A DNA stretch of 64,000 bases, taken from assembly GCF_900476395.1 (NCBI RefSeq), contig NZ_UIHB01000006.1, forward strand, positions 248,001 to 312,000, given 5' to 3'. This document shows, in pieces, positions 44,955-55,839 of this stretch. The notes under the pieces are model-generated. The model saw only the letters and a program-made list of their open reading frames with translations. It had not been told where the DNA came from and did no database searches. The position numbers were made by a program, and so were the translations under genes. This DNA comes from Xanthomonas euroxanthea (GTDB taxonomy: Bacteria > Pseudomonadota > Gammaproteobacteria > Xanthomonadales > Xanthomonadaceae). The first letter of the stretch is position 1; each line of letters starts with the position of its first letter.

Positions 44955-46016
44955 GTGAAGAGAGTTATTGTGCTTGGCGCGCAAGTGCCGTTTGTCAGAG
45001 GCGGCGCGGAGCTGCTTAACGAAGAGCTAGTCAAGCAAATCAATCTGTGGGGCAAGCAGCGCCAGGTCGTCGCAGAGCTGGTGCAGTTGCCCTATAAGTG
45101 GTATCCAGAAACAGAAATTCTGTCTTCCATGCTCGCATGGAGGTTGTTGAATTTGAACGAAAGCAATGGTCAGAAAATCGACTTGTGCATTTGCACCAAG
45201 TATCCGACCTATGCCGCCTCGCATGCCAATAAGGCGCTTTGGCTCGTGCATCAGCATCGAGTGCTTTATGACCTGGAACGTACGCGCTTCGATCAGCCCC
45301 ACCTGACCGCGAAGGATTCGGCGGTGCGTGATGCCCTGCGGGCGTCCGATCGGGAGCTGCTGGCGGAGATCGAGCCTCGGTATACCATTTCTCAAACAGT
45401 TACCGATCGGCTGCAGCAATACAGCGGTCTGGGCTCTGAGGTTCTCTATCCGCCGTCGAAGCTGGCGCCATTCATCACCTCGGGAGACTATGGCGACTAC
45501 GTGCTGTGTATCGGTCGTCTTGAGGTGATGAAGCGTCCCGACCTGCTGATCCGGGCCGCGAAGCATGTCCCCCATGCCAAGGTGGTCATCGCCGGAACCG
45601 GTGCCAGCGAGTATGCCCACTCCCTGGCACCGCTGATCCGCGAGCTGGGCCTGACGGATCGCGTCCAGCTTGCAGGTTTCGTGGAAGACGAGAAGCTGCT
45701 CGAGCTGATTGCCAACTGCCGTGCGGTCTTCTACTCGCCGGTGGATGAGGACTACGGTTTTGCGACGCTGGAGAGCTTCGCCGCCTACAAGCCGGTCATT
45801 ACGGTTGACGATAGCGGTGAGGTGGGCAGGATCGTCGAGTCCACCGGCAGCGGTTGGGTCACAAGTCCCACGCCAGAGGCGATCGCTGAAAGCCTGCTCG
45901 ATTGTTATGCGAAAGAACCGGCGCAACTGCGTGCATTGGCCGAGGCTGGTCAGCACATGAGTACCTCCATTACCTGGGATCGCGTGATAAGCAATCTGGT
46001 GGAGAGCCGGCTTTGA
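44955..46016 (+). CDS. GT4-type glycosyltransferase
   Basis: This 353-residue retaining GT-B enzyme probably builds part of the O-chain. The N-terminal fold starts VIVLGAQVPFVRGGAELLNE, and the C-terminal donor domain shows GRLEVMKRPDLLIRA, then E265 and E273 (EDYGFATLE, E-x7-E) and KPVITVDDSGEV. The start is a GTG at 44955 with AAGGGG upstream; an ATG just before it runs into a stop. The stop overlaps the next glycosyltransferase start (TTGA). Codon use has more A/T at third positions than flanking housekeeping genes, as expected for a transferred locus. Confidence 0.88.
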   Translation: MKRVIVLGAQVPFVRGGAELLNEELVKQINLWGKQRQVVAELVQLPYKWYPETEILSSMLAWRLLNLNESNGQKIDLCICTKYPTYAASHANKALWLVHQHRVLYDLERTRFDQPHLTAKDSAVRDALRASDRELLAEIEPRYTISQTVTDRLQQYSGLGSEVLYPPSKLAPFITSGDYGDYVLCIGRLEVMKRPDLLIRAAKHVPHAKVVIAGTGASEYAHSLAPLIRELGLTDRVQLAGFVEDEKLLELIANCRAVFYSPVDEDYGFATLESFAAYKPVITVDDSGEVGRIVESTGSGWVTSPTPEAIAESLLDCYAKEPAQLRALAEAGQHMSTSITWDRVISNLVESRL

Positions 46017-47785
46017 GTACGCCGTTTCGCATCGCGATGGTCGGGCCGCATCCTCCGGAGCGCTCAGGCATTGCAGAGTACACGGCAGGTCTGTCGGACC
46101 TGCTGCGAGATCAGGGGCTGCAGGTCGATGCGATTGCACATGCCGATCTTGTTCGCCTCGGGATGAACAACACCGTCCACAGACTGCTTGGAGCGGATGC
46201 GATCGTTTACCAAATGGGTAACCATCCAGCGTTCCATGGATGGATGCTTCCGTTGATGGCAGCAGCGCCGGGAATCGTGCATCTGCATGACCTTGTATTG
46301 CATCATATGGCTGCTGGCGTTCTGAATGAAGAAGGCCGCCTTCTCAATGGCGACTATTTCAATCTTCTGGAAAAGTGGTATTCCGGTACCGATATAAGGA
46401 GCGCCAAACTGGCGCTTCGTAGCGGATCGCCCGTCTGGAATCGGGAAGATGTGGTGCGTTTTCCGCTGCATCAAGTGGCCACCAAACTGGCCACTGAGGT
46501 AGTGGTGCACTCACGCTATGCAGCCGATCAGATCGGCAAGGACTTTCCCTGGCTCCCCGTGACGGTGGTGCCGCAGTTGTACCCGACGGTCGCTCAGCAT
46601 CGCATTCGTGACAATCTGCGCACCATCGCGTTGCTGGGCGGTGGGCATACGAATCGTCGCTTCGATTGGATTGTGCAGGCGCTGTCGGAGATCGACTCCG
46701 AACTGAATGGGTCGATCACGTTGGAAATCGCTGGTCAGGTAGAAGCAGCCGTACTCGATCAGCTGGAGAGTATTGCAGACCTGCGTAACGTGCAGCTGAT
46801 CAATCATGGCCATCTGGACGACGATCAGTTCAGTAAGGTATTTGAGCGTGCGGATCTGATGATTGCCCTGCGCCAGCCAACGATGGGCGAGGCGTCGGCT
46901 GTCGTATGCAAAGCGATGCAGGCGGGTCTCCCCGTCATCGTATCGGATCACGGTTGGTATGCAGAGCTGCCCGCTTCGGTAAAAAAAGTCGCGCCGGATG
47001 CAGAATGCCCGGACGCTCTGGCAGCGTTGCTGCGTCAATTGACGCGCGACCCTGCAACCTATGCCGCTTGGGCCGAAGAGTGTTCCGATGCATCAAGACG
47101 GCTGGCGCTTGATCCTTATGCAGCCGCGGAAGGATATGCGCGGCTGCTGAGACGCCATCGGGTTGTTTCCGATTTCAAGGACTGTGTGGCTGATGCGGTC
47201 GCAAGCCTGAAGGTCGACATCGATTCTCCGCTTGCCGAGGAGCTGCATCGAATCGACGTGCTGAGCAGCCTGCGCGGAGATCGCTGGGTTAATCCGGCCC
47301 TGGCAGCATTGAAGGATCAGGAGCTGGATTCGCATGCGCGTGTGGTTGGGGCAACAGTGGGACCCTATCCCTACAGTGAGCCGTTGCCGGAAGAGGCCTT
47401 TCAGGGGCAGGCTGCCGTTGCTGAGCAGGAGGTGCTGGTTGCCGAGCCGTCCAGCATAATCTCGTTGCGTGTCGAATTGACCAACAACAGCGAGTACTCC
47501 TGGTTCAGTCCGCTCGGTCACGCATTGCGGCCGTTCGGCATTTATCTCGGACACTTCTGGATTCATGCCGAAACACCGACGGCGGTAGCCGAACAACCTC
47601 GCCATTTTATTCACGATGCGGTCGCGCCGATGTCTTCTGCAGTTCACGATCTCACAGTCCGCGCTCCGGCAGTCGCAGGTGACTACTACCTGGAGATTGA
47701 TCTAGTCCAGGAGTCGGTCTGCTGGTTCAAAAGCCGTGGCTTTTCACCGGCCCGACTTCTCATTCGAGTAGAAGCCGCTCAATAA
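46013..47785 (+). CDS. glycosyltransferase with C-terminal beta-sandwich domain
   Basis: This 590-residue protein joins a GT4-like GT-B enzyme (about 1-390, start FRIAMVGPHPPERSGIAEYT) with a linker helix region and a C-terminal beta-sandwich (about 455-590). The donor site reads PTMGEASAVVCKAM (from residue 289), a subfamily form where the second Glu of E-x7-E is absent. The C-terminal domain contains LTNNSEYSWFSPLG, the AVAGDYYLEIDLVQ stretch and SVCWFKSRG, a pattern also seen in carbohydrate-handling proteins. The start is TTG at 46013, overlapping the previous stop (TTGA); the next ATG is codon 9. A related domain appears in the next gene's lipoprotein. Confidence 0.85.
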   Translation: MSTPFRIAMVGPHPPERSGIAEYTAGLSDLLRDQGLQVDAIAHADLVRLGMNNTVHRLLGADAIVYQMGNHPAFHGWMLPLMAAAPGIVHLHDLVLHHMAAGVLNEEGRLLNGDYFNLLEKWYSGTDIRSAKLALRSGSPVWNREDVVRFPLHQVATKLATEVVVHSRYAADQIGKDFPWLPVTVVPQLYPTVAQHRIRDNLRTIALLGGGHTNRRFDWIVQALSEIDSELNGSITLEIAGQVEAAVLDQLESIADLRNVQLINHGHLDDDQFSKVFERADLMIALRQPTMGEASAVVCKAMQAGLPVIVSDHGWYAELPASVKKVAPDAECPDALAALLRQLTRDPATYAAWAEECSDASRRLALDPYAAAEGYARLLRRHRVVSDFKDCVADAVASLKVDIDSPLAEELHRIDVLSSLRGDRWVNPALAALKDQELDSHARVVGATVGPYPYSEPLPEEAFQGQAAVAEQEVLVAEPSSIISLRVELTNNSEYSWFSPLGHALRPFGIYLGHFWIHAETPTAVAEQPRHFIHDAVAPMSSAVHDLTVRAPAVAGDYYLEIDLVQESVCWFKSRGFSPARLLIRVEAAQ

Positions 47786-47820
47786 TGAGCGGCGTGCTCA
47801 TCCACCACAGGTCCTTATCC

Positions 47821-48420
47821 ATGAAAAATAGTATGAAATTTCCTGTTTCCTTCGGCTCCGTCGCCGTCCTGGCGACGGTGATTGCGTTCACCGGCTGCTC
47901 GAAAGCCCCGGAGGCAGAACAGCCAGCGAAGGCCGAACCCCAGCAGGCCGCCCAGACCACCGAAGCAGGCGGCATGTCGACTCCGTTGACGCAGGAGCAG
48001 GTTGGCGCACGCTACGCCATTGCCTCGGAGCCGGTACTGGTCAACAACGGCGAGCTGGTACGGGTTGCAGTGTCTGTCACCAATTCGGGTAAGGTCGCCA
48101 TCAACTCAAAGGGCACACTGCCGGTCAATCTCGCCATCTCCCTAGTGGATGATTCCGGCAATGTCTCGAACCGGGACTTCCTGCGCGCTCCGCTTCCTGC
48201 CGAGGGCATTCCGGCGGGTGGCTCCGCTGAAGTGGTCGCAGATGTGCCCAGCCAGGCGGTGATCGGGAAAACGCTGCGATTCGGCCTCGTCCAGGAATCG
48301 GTGGCGTGGTACAGCGACTTCAAGGTGGATTCGCTCGACTATGGCCCCCTGACTTCGTGCCAGGACCAGGGCAAGGAAACGGTTTGTGGTGCGGGCGGAA
48401 AGCCTTTGGCCACGCGCTGA
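47821..48420 (+). CDS. predicted lipoprotein in the O-antigen locus
   Basis: This 199-residue protein has a lipoprotein signal (VAVLATVIAFTGC, cysteine followed by SK), so it is probably anchored in a periplasmic face of a membrane. An Ala/Gln/Glu-rich linker follows, then a beta-sandwich (about 70-175) with VAVSVTNSGK, GIPAGGSAEVVADV and RFGLVQESVAWYSDF. That pattern, especially LVQESVxW, matches the C-terminal domain of the upstream glycosyltransferase. The ATG at 47821 was preferred over a start at 47785, because it places the signal peptide at the N-terminus. Function is unknown; binding O-polysaccharide in the periplasm is a reasonable guess. Confidence 0.75.
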   Translation: MKNSMKFPVSFGSVAVLATVIAFTGCSKAPEAEQPAKAEPQQAAQTTEAGGMSTPLTQEQVGARYAIASEPVLVNNGELVRVAVSVTNSGKVAINSKGTLPVNLAISLVDDSGNVSNRDFLRAPLPAEGIPAGGSAEVVADVPSQAVIGKTLRFGLVQESVAWYSDFKVDSLDYGPLTSCQDQGKETVCGAGGKPLATR

Positions 48421-48479
48421 GACTCAATGATCATCGGAACGAGCCGCGTTCAATCCCGGCTCGATTCCGTAACTTATAA

Positions 48480-50457
<1,978 letters not shown>

Positions 50458-50563
50458 GTGAAGTTCGGCCTCGCGAAATGCTGGCAGCTGGCTGGCTTCG
50501 TGATCCATCTACGCGTATGCGCACGCAGAAGTCTGAGGTGCGGTGACTGATGTGGCCAGACAG

Positions 50564-50595
50564 CCTACGTCACGTTGGATATGACGTGACGTAGG
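50564..50595. terminator. 12-bp perfect hairpin between convergent arms
   Basis: CCTACGTCACGT (50564-50575) pairs with ACGTGACGTAGG (50584-50595) around an 8-base loop. It lies between the end of rmd and the end of the minus-strand lipoprotein gene, so it probably ends transcription from both sides. There is no strong T-tract. Confidence 0.55.
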
Positions 50596-50748
50596 TTGCT
50601 TGGTAGACATGCGATCAATGGTCGATCTGAGATACATGATTCCGCGACGCGTGCTGTCAACCACGTGCAGAGGCGCGCACCTGATACGGGTCAGGTAACG
50701 TAAGGCCTGATTGCATTTGCTGGCTTGCCCGCCCGCGGCCAGTGACTG

Positions 50749-51306
50749 CTAGGGTGTGCGGCCCAACAGCTGCATAGACCTGAGTGAAATGCCCAGAGCG
50801 CGCGCATCCGAAGATATTCCAAGCTCGACTGGTGAGGCTGGACGATCGAAGTGCAGTTCGACCCTGACTTCATCGCCAGCCGCCAATTTTGGCAGGGCAA
50901 TAGTGATCAGTTGCGGCTCTGGAGCCGCTGCTGTGAGGGTTTGGTGCTGCCAGTTGCCACCATTCACACGAATACCAACATCCATGGATTGGCGTCGTGG
51001 AGCCCAAAGGCCACCAGCCTGCATGACCAGTCGAGCGCCTGCGTCTGCCGACGTTTCCATCCGCATCAAAAGGCCTGCATCCTCGCCGACGGACCATACT
51101 CCGAAGGGTTCATCTGTTGACCAGCCATTTGTCAGAAATGGCCTCAGGTCAGCAGGACCTATCCTATCACCTGCCGAAATAACCGCGGACCTGGTTGAAG
51201 CAGCATCCAGGGAGGACTCGGTCTCTCTTGCCGTACAGCCTGGAAGTAACAGGCATAAGACGGAAGCTAGAAGTGCAGCCTTAATGTCGCGATTGATGGC
51301 AATCAT
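50749..51306 (-). CDS. predicted lipoprotein with glycosyltransferase-associated beta-sandwich
   Basis: This 185-residue protein has a lipobox (LASVLCLLLPGC), then a domain with GWSTDEPFGVWSVGEDA, IRVNGGNWQ and PVELGISSDARALGISL. That pattern is familiar as the C-terminal domain of many membrane glycosyltransferases and O-antigen-modifying proteins; here it stands alone on a lipid anchor. The ATG at 51306 gives MIAINRDIKAALL. It ends the minus-strand arm. Binding of polysaccharide or partnership with the upstream membrane protein is inference. Confidence 0.75.
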   Translation of the reverse strand: MIAINRDIKAALLASVLCLLLPGCTARETESSLDAASTRSAVISAGDRIGPADLRPFLTNGWSTDEPFGVWSVGEDAGLLMRMETSADAGARLVMQAGGLWAPRRQSMDVGIRVNGGNWQHQTLTAAAPEPQLITIALPKLAAGDEVRVELHFDRPASPVELGISSDARALGISLRSMQLLGRTP

Positions 51307-51355
51307 TTTGAATTCCGTATGCCAGTTGTGCTGAGGCGACGCATATTTCGTTCGG

Positions 51356-53536
51356 TCAGTCAGTCGACTCGATCGGAGCGAATTTGATCCAATCGAACGC
51401 CATGCCGAATCCAGAAGAGTGATTGTCGACCGGAAGCAGGAAGGTGGCCCTGTTGTTGCCATCTTTCAGGAAGGACGAGGGCAATTCTCCATAAAACTCA
51501 TTGGAAGTGATCCAGCGGACCGGGACCACATGGCCGTTCACTGAAATCGCGAGCTTCTCAGGGTGTATGCCGGGGGCGATGGACATGACCTTTCCCCGAA
51601 CTCGATAAACCCGGCCAGTTGGTTTTAGCTGGAATTGAAGCCATGGATTCTCAACGACGGTCCACGAGAATGAAGCATGTTCCATACGTCCTTCATGTTG
51701 CCACTGGGCATCCTGCCATCCGCGTCCCGGCGCAGGCACGTCCAAATTCCACCAGCGGCCGAAATCCCACCTAAAGCCTGCCTCCCGTTCCCTGTGGCGG
51801 AACTGATCGAAAGCCAGAGGCCAGGGAGACGGCGCGAGCATGGCGCGATAGCGCCGCGAAACGGCGTCGTTGCGCAACGAAAGCTCGTCTTTACGCGCAT
51901 CACTTAGCGGTACAACGCCCTCTTCGGGAATGCGCACGATCTGCGTCCTGCTCTTGTCTGCGCGATACAGAACGCTTTGCGGCGGCGACGTATAGTCTGG
52001 TCCATCAATGGCTGGGCCTGAACTGAACTCCCAGTGGTCAGGGTATTCTGCGCATCGGCCGGTGCGGCCTCTTTCATCTGCGTGTTGCCAGTCGTTCTCA
52101 GGTTGATTGCAGATCTGTACCACGTCGATCGGCTTGCCGTACAAATAGGTTAGCGCGTTCATCATGTTTTCCCGGAGCATCCACACGCTGTTGATAAGGT
52201 GGGAGCCATCGAGAATGAGAAGATCGCGGTCGTTGGCGATATCCGGCAGGCTTACAGCCACGTCCTGGAGGACTTTGCGTTCTGTATCAGAAATCTGTGA
52301 GTAGTGATGGAACTGGAACATTTGTGCCGCCATGCCCAGTACGATCAATACGGTGCCGAACACCATTGCCAGGGTTCGACGGGCTCCAGAAAACAGCATG
52401 ACCAGAGCCACCGTGGCCAATGCTCCGCCTGGAGTCGCGAAGAGGAAGGTGCGTTGACTGATGCTGGTATGCGCGGGTGATGCAAGAAAGGGGAGATAGC
52501 CGACGGCGGCAAATGCCACGCCGGTAACGAGCACCCGTAGCGACCAACGCACGCCGATTTGCTTTTCCGGGGGTGGTGCGGAAAAGGGTTCGCGTATGTA
52601 GCGGAGCAGAGCCAACGCCATCAACGCAATGGCCGACAGGTACCAGAAGCTGCGGTATTCGACGAAGAGAATCCTTCCGGCGTCGATCCAACCGCCCACT
52701 ACGCTTCGGCCGATGCCCGTGTAAAACATCACCAGGGCGCGCTCTTTAAGCAGGGCAATGCCACCGGCCTGGCTCTCTAACAGATGCCCTTGGTAGGTCG
52801 AGCCAGTCTTGGCAACGTAGTAGATATAGGCTAAGCAAGCCAATATGCCTATGCACCAGACCAGCGAAACATACCAGCGACGGAGGGGAAGTCTGACCGT
52901 CTCCACCAATCCGAATCGGCACCAGAGCAACAGCAGAGGCAAGATGGCGTATGCCAATGCCACTTCATAGATCAGCGTTGCAACAACCAACATTGCGGTA
53001 GACACAAGCGATACCAGGATCGCCCTGCCCTTGCCCATCAATTGACTTCCATATGCGTGCACTATCCCTGTCACGCCGGCAAATGCCAGCAAGACAGACC
53101 AGTTGATATGGAAGGAGCGGAACGACAGCTGCATTGTATCTGCGGGATAAATGACCACCAGCAGCGCCAGCAACACGGCATAGAGCCGCGAGCGCAGCAG
53201 CCACCACCCCAGGATTCCGCCGCAAACACCCTTCAACACCAAGGCCAGCATCTGCAACAGATGCATGGCGAAAAAGGAGTTTGGCGATAGTTGGTACGCG
53301 ATCGCATTCGGCAACAGCATGAGGGGCCGCATGCGGTGGCTGGGAAGCGGCCCACCCTCACCAACCACGTAGAACACGCCGTGGCGAGTGAACAGGTTCA
53401 GAAGATCCCATTCCTCGATATGTCCCATCATGTTGAAGCCGAAGGGAAGCCAAAGCAGCATGACGATCGCTGTGGAGCAAGCGATGAACAACATGGTGCG
53501 CTGGGAAGCGTCGTTGCGGATTAGGGGATTGGACAT
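51356..53536 (-). CDS. large polytopic membrane protein, probable GT-C glycosyltransferase
   Basis: This 726-residue protein has about 10-11 membrane segments in its first ~430 residues (for example FIACSTAIVMLLWLPFGF, LVSTAMLVVATLIYEVAL), then a large periplasmic part, and a C-terminal beta-sandwich (about 610-726). An acidic pair in a first loop (GHIEEWDLLN) recalls GT-C catalytic loops. Next to GtrA- and GtrB-like genes it is the expected serotype-specific transferase that moves a sugar from lipid carrier onto the O-antigen in the periplasm. Such enzymes share little sequence similarity, so the sugar cannot be told. Confidence 0.7.
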   Translation of the reverse strand: MSNPLIRNDASQRTMLFIACSTAIVMLLWLPFGFNMMGHIEEWDLLNLFTRHGVFYVVGEGGPLPSHRMRPLMLLPNAIAYQLSPNSFFAMHLLQMLALVLKGVCGGILGWWLLRSRLYAVLLALLVVIYPADTMQLSFRSFHINWSVLLAFAGVTGIVHAYGSQLMGKGRAILVSLVSTAMLVVATLIYEVALAYAILPLLLLWCRFGLVETVRLPLRRWYVSLVWCIGILACLAYIYYVAKTGSTYQGHLLESQAGGIALLKERALVMFYTGIGRSVVGGWIDAGRILFVEYRSFWYLSAIALMALALLRYIREPFSAPPPEKQIGVRWSLRVLVTGVAFAAVGYLPFLASPAHTSISQRTFLFATPGGALATVALVMLFSGARRTLAMVFGTVLIVLGMAAQMFQFHHYSQISDTERKVLQDVAVSLPDIANDRDLLILDGSHLINSVWMLRENMMNALTYLYGKPIDVVQICNQPENDWQHADERGRTGRCAEYPDHWEFSSGPAIDGPDYTSPPQSVLYRADKSRTQIVRIPEEGVVPLSDARKDELSLRNDAVSRRYRAMLAPSPWPLAFDQFRHREREAGFRWDFGRWWNLDVPAPGRGWQDAQWQHEGRMEHASFSWTVVENPWLQFQLKPTGRVYRVRGKVMSIAPGIHPEKLAISVNGHVVPVRWITSNEFYGELPSSFLKDGNNRATFLLPVDNHSSGFGMAFDWIKFAPIESTD

Positions 53537-53576
53537 TCGATGGCTTGTTTGGTTGCAGTTGCGGCGTAGGTTGGAT

Positions 53577-53993
53577 TTAGACGTGATCGCGACGTCGGTC
53601 CCGGTTGAACACCCAGAAATTCATCACGAGAAACACCACGACAGGCACGACGACGGCCGAGAACGCAATGCCCCACGCGTAATGCAAGTGCAGACTGTTC
53701 ACAGCCACGCCCATCCCGATGATGGACAAGGCGAGGTTGAAGCTGTGCAGCAAAATGAAGCGCAAGCCTTCCGAACTCAGATGACCAGAGGACACGAACG
53801 TGAAGCTGCGGTGCGCGACGAAATTGATTGGCACCAACACCAGGTAGCAGAGCGCCGTGGCCATGGTTGGCTGCATGCCAAGCTTTGATACAGCCACCCA
53901 GGTAAGCACACTGAAGGCGACGGTACTGGCGCCACCAACGATGCAAAAGCGCAGAAAGCGTGCGGCCAGGGCGCGATGGCGCTGTGATATCAC
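53577..53993 (-). CDS. GtrA family membrane protein
   Basis: GtrA proteins are small membrane proteins thought to flip undecaprenyl-phosphate-sugar to the periplasm. The 138-residue protein has four membrane helices, with the family pattern FLRFCIVGGASTVAFSVLTW and YLVLVPINFVAHRSFTF, ending VMNFWVFNRDRR. The GTG at 53993 overlaps the GT2 stop (GTGA). Together with GT2 and the membrane protein it forms a Gtr-type three-gene set. Confidence 0.9.
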   Translation of the reverse strand: MISQRHRALAARFLRFCIVGGASTVAFSVLTWVAVSKLGMQPTMATALCYLVLVPINFVAHRSFTFVSSGHLSSEGLRFILLHSFNLALSIIGMGVAVNSLHLHYAWGIAFSAVVVPVVVFLVMNFWVFNRDRRRDHV

Positions 53994-54940
53994 TTCACGG
54001 TCTCTTGCTCTTGGCCTACGTTGAGCTGTTGGCCCTTTATGTATTGGGGACGATTGCTGACGTTGAGCAGCACGCGCCCTACGTACTCGCCCACCACGCC
54101 CAGCGCGAGTAGCTGGATGCCGCCCATGATCAATACCGCAATGATCAATGACGTCCAGCCGATGACGGTGTGCGGCCAAAGCAGCTTCTGCAGGATCAGC
54201 ACGATGGCGCACAGAAAGCCGAGGCCGGATGAGACGATTCCTGTCAGCGACGCTACCCGTAATGGTGTGATCGAGAAGCTTGTCGCCATCTGCATCCACA
54301 GTGAGATCGACTTGCGCAGGCTGTATCCAGACTTGCCGTCGCTTCGGGCGTGGTGCTCCGCTTCAATGGTGGTGATATTGCTGGTGCTCTGAACGATAAG
54401 GCCATCGACATAGACGAAGGGGCCGCCGTAGCGCAATATCTCGTCACGAACTTCGCTGATCAAGCCGCGGAATGGCGAAAGATACAGTCCGCGAGGTTTG
54501 GCGAGCAGCCACGACGCCATGCGGTCATTGAACTGGCTGCCGAGGCGCTTCCAGAGAGCGTGCCGCCGGCTTTTGAACTGCACGTAGCAAACATCGGCTC
54601 CACTTCGCAGCTCGGCCACGACGCGCCCGATGTCGGACGGCGAGTGCTGCAGATCGTCATCCATGGTGACGATGTAGCGGCCGCGTGCCACACCGAATCC
54701 AGCCATCAATGCATTGTGCTGCCCCGCGTTCTTGCGCAGGCGGACTCCCTTCAACCAGGGCCGGGAGGTGCACAGCCCTGTTATGACCTGCCAGGAGTTA
54801 TCCGGGCTGCAGTCGTACACCAGTACGACTTCGAACTTGTCGGTGAGCGCAGTCAGCGACTCCTCGAGTTTCTCGACAAGCGTGGGCAGGATGGTGGCGC
54901 TGCCATAGACCGGGATGACGACGGAAATATCAGGTTGCAT
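53990..54940 (-). CDS. GT2 glycosyltransferase, GtrB/DPM-like
   Basis: This 316-residue enzyme probably transfers a sugar from a nucleotide donor to undecaprenyl phosphate at the cytoplasmic side. The GT-A domain (about 1-230) has DISVVIPVYGSA, DCSPDNSWQVI, and the metal-binding DDDLQHSPSD. Two C-terminal membrane helices (about 232-252 and 260-285) match GtrB/ArnC-type enzymes. The usual NDGSxDxS reads YDCSPDNS here. Its 5' end overlaps the upstream dehydrogenase gene by 11 bases. Confidence 0.92.
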   Translation of the reverse strand: MQPDISVVIPVYGSATILPTLVEKLEESLTALTDKFEVVLVYDCSPDNSWQVITGLCTSRPWLKGVRLRKNAGQHNALMAGFGVARGRYIVTMDDDLQHSPSDIGRVVAELRSGADVCYVQFKSRRHALWKRLGSQFNDRMASWLLAKPRGLYLSPFRGLISEVRDEILRYGGPFVYVDGLIVQSTSNITTIEAEHHARSDGKSGYSLRKSISLWMQMATSFSITPLRVASLTGIVSSGLGFLCAIVLILQKLLWPHTVIGWTSLIIAVLIMGGIQLLALGVVGEYVGRVLLNVSNRPQYIKGQQLNVGQEQETVK

Positions 54941-55628
54941 CGCTCGTTCCGTAGTATTTGCGAATCAGCCTAGCGATGTATCCGGGAGAGGAATCAATGC
55001 CGATGGCGTTTGCATAACGAACAAATGGCGCTGGATCAGGCATGGCACCGCCGCCACGGTCCACAAAGTCGATGCTTGCCTTCTTGCCCAGCGTGGCCTC
55101 CAGCATCGAGACCAGCTCGAGCAGGGTGACATTTTCTGGCGGAGCCAGATCCAGCACGGCATTGGTTTCGAGGCGGCGCTCCACCAGATGAAGGGTCACT
55201 CGGGCAACATCTTCTACGTCGATCAGGCAGCGCACTGCCTTGACCCAGATGCGTAGCGGCTCCGCATTGCGAATACCACTGGCAAGGTAATTGGACAGGG
55301 TGTGTGGATTGTCAGTGCGTCCCACGACTTGAGGCAGGCGCAGGATCAGATACTCGTCGCGTTCCGCAATCAGCCGTTCCATTCTCAGCTTGTGGCGGAC
55401 GTAATGGGTTTCCGCGCGGTCGGGGTCTGTCACGCTGCACGTGCTGAAGTACACAAACCGGCCTCGCGCCTCGTCCAGAGCCTTGACCAGCAGACGTGCT
55501 TCCCTTTCGAATGCCGCCGGATCGGTCTCGGATGAATTGGACACCCCGGAGGCGAATACCGTGGCGTTGAGCTCAGCGAGCCTATCTGCTGCGAAGGATC
55601 TGGCCAGCAGGCCATTACCGATGATCAC
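54930..55628 (-). CDS. short NAD(P)-dependent epimerase/dehydratase-like protein
   Basis: This 232-residue protein resembles extended SDR enzymes but is short. It starts IIGNGLLARSF (GxGxxA-like nucleotide loop), has STCSVTD and HYVRHK (YxxxK), and lacks the longer C-terminus of sugar epimerases. The GTG at 55628 is preceded immediately by an in-frame stop, so no longer form exists. It leads the minus-strand arm and overlaps the GT2 gene. It may make or modify the nucleotide sugar added by the Gtr module. Confidence 0.75.
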   Translation of the reverse strand: MIIGNGLLARSFAADRLAELNATVFASGVSNSSETDPAAFEREARLLVKALDEARGRFVYFSTCSVTDPDRAETHYVRHKLRMERLIAERDEYLILRLPQVVGRTDNPHTLSNYLASGIRNAEPLRIWVKAVRCLIDVEDVARVTLHLVERRLETNAVLDLAPPENVTLLELVSMLEATLGKKASIDFVDRGGGAMPDPAPFVRYANAIGIDSSPGYIARLIRKYYGTSDAT

Positions 55629-55839
55629 TTAATTACCAATTCCCATTTATCGACGTTGTCCTTGATGCAGCGCTGGACAACTACAAGGCCGCCGACGCCA
55701 TACGATCGTCCCGGGCCAACACTTGCTTCGGCCGCGGCGTGTCCCCATCAGGCATGCAAGCGGCGAAGAGTGGCGCCGCCACGCTGACGGCGCAGTATAC
55801 CGTCAGCCGTGGCGGCCATCGTAATCTTGAGAGTAGCCG

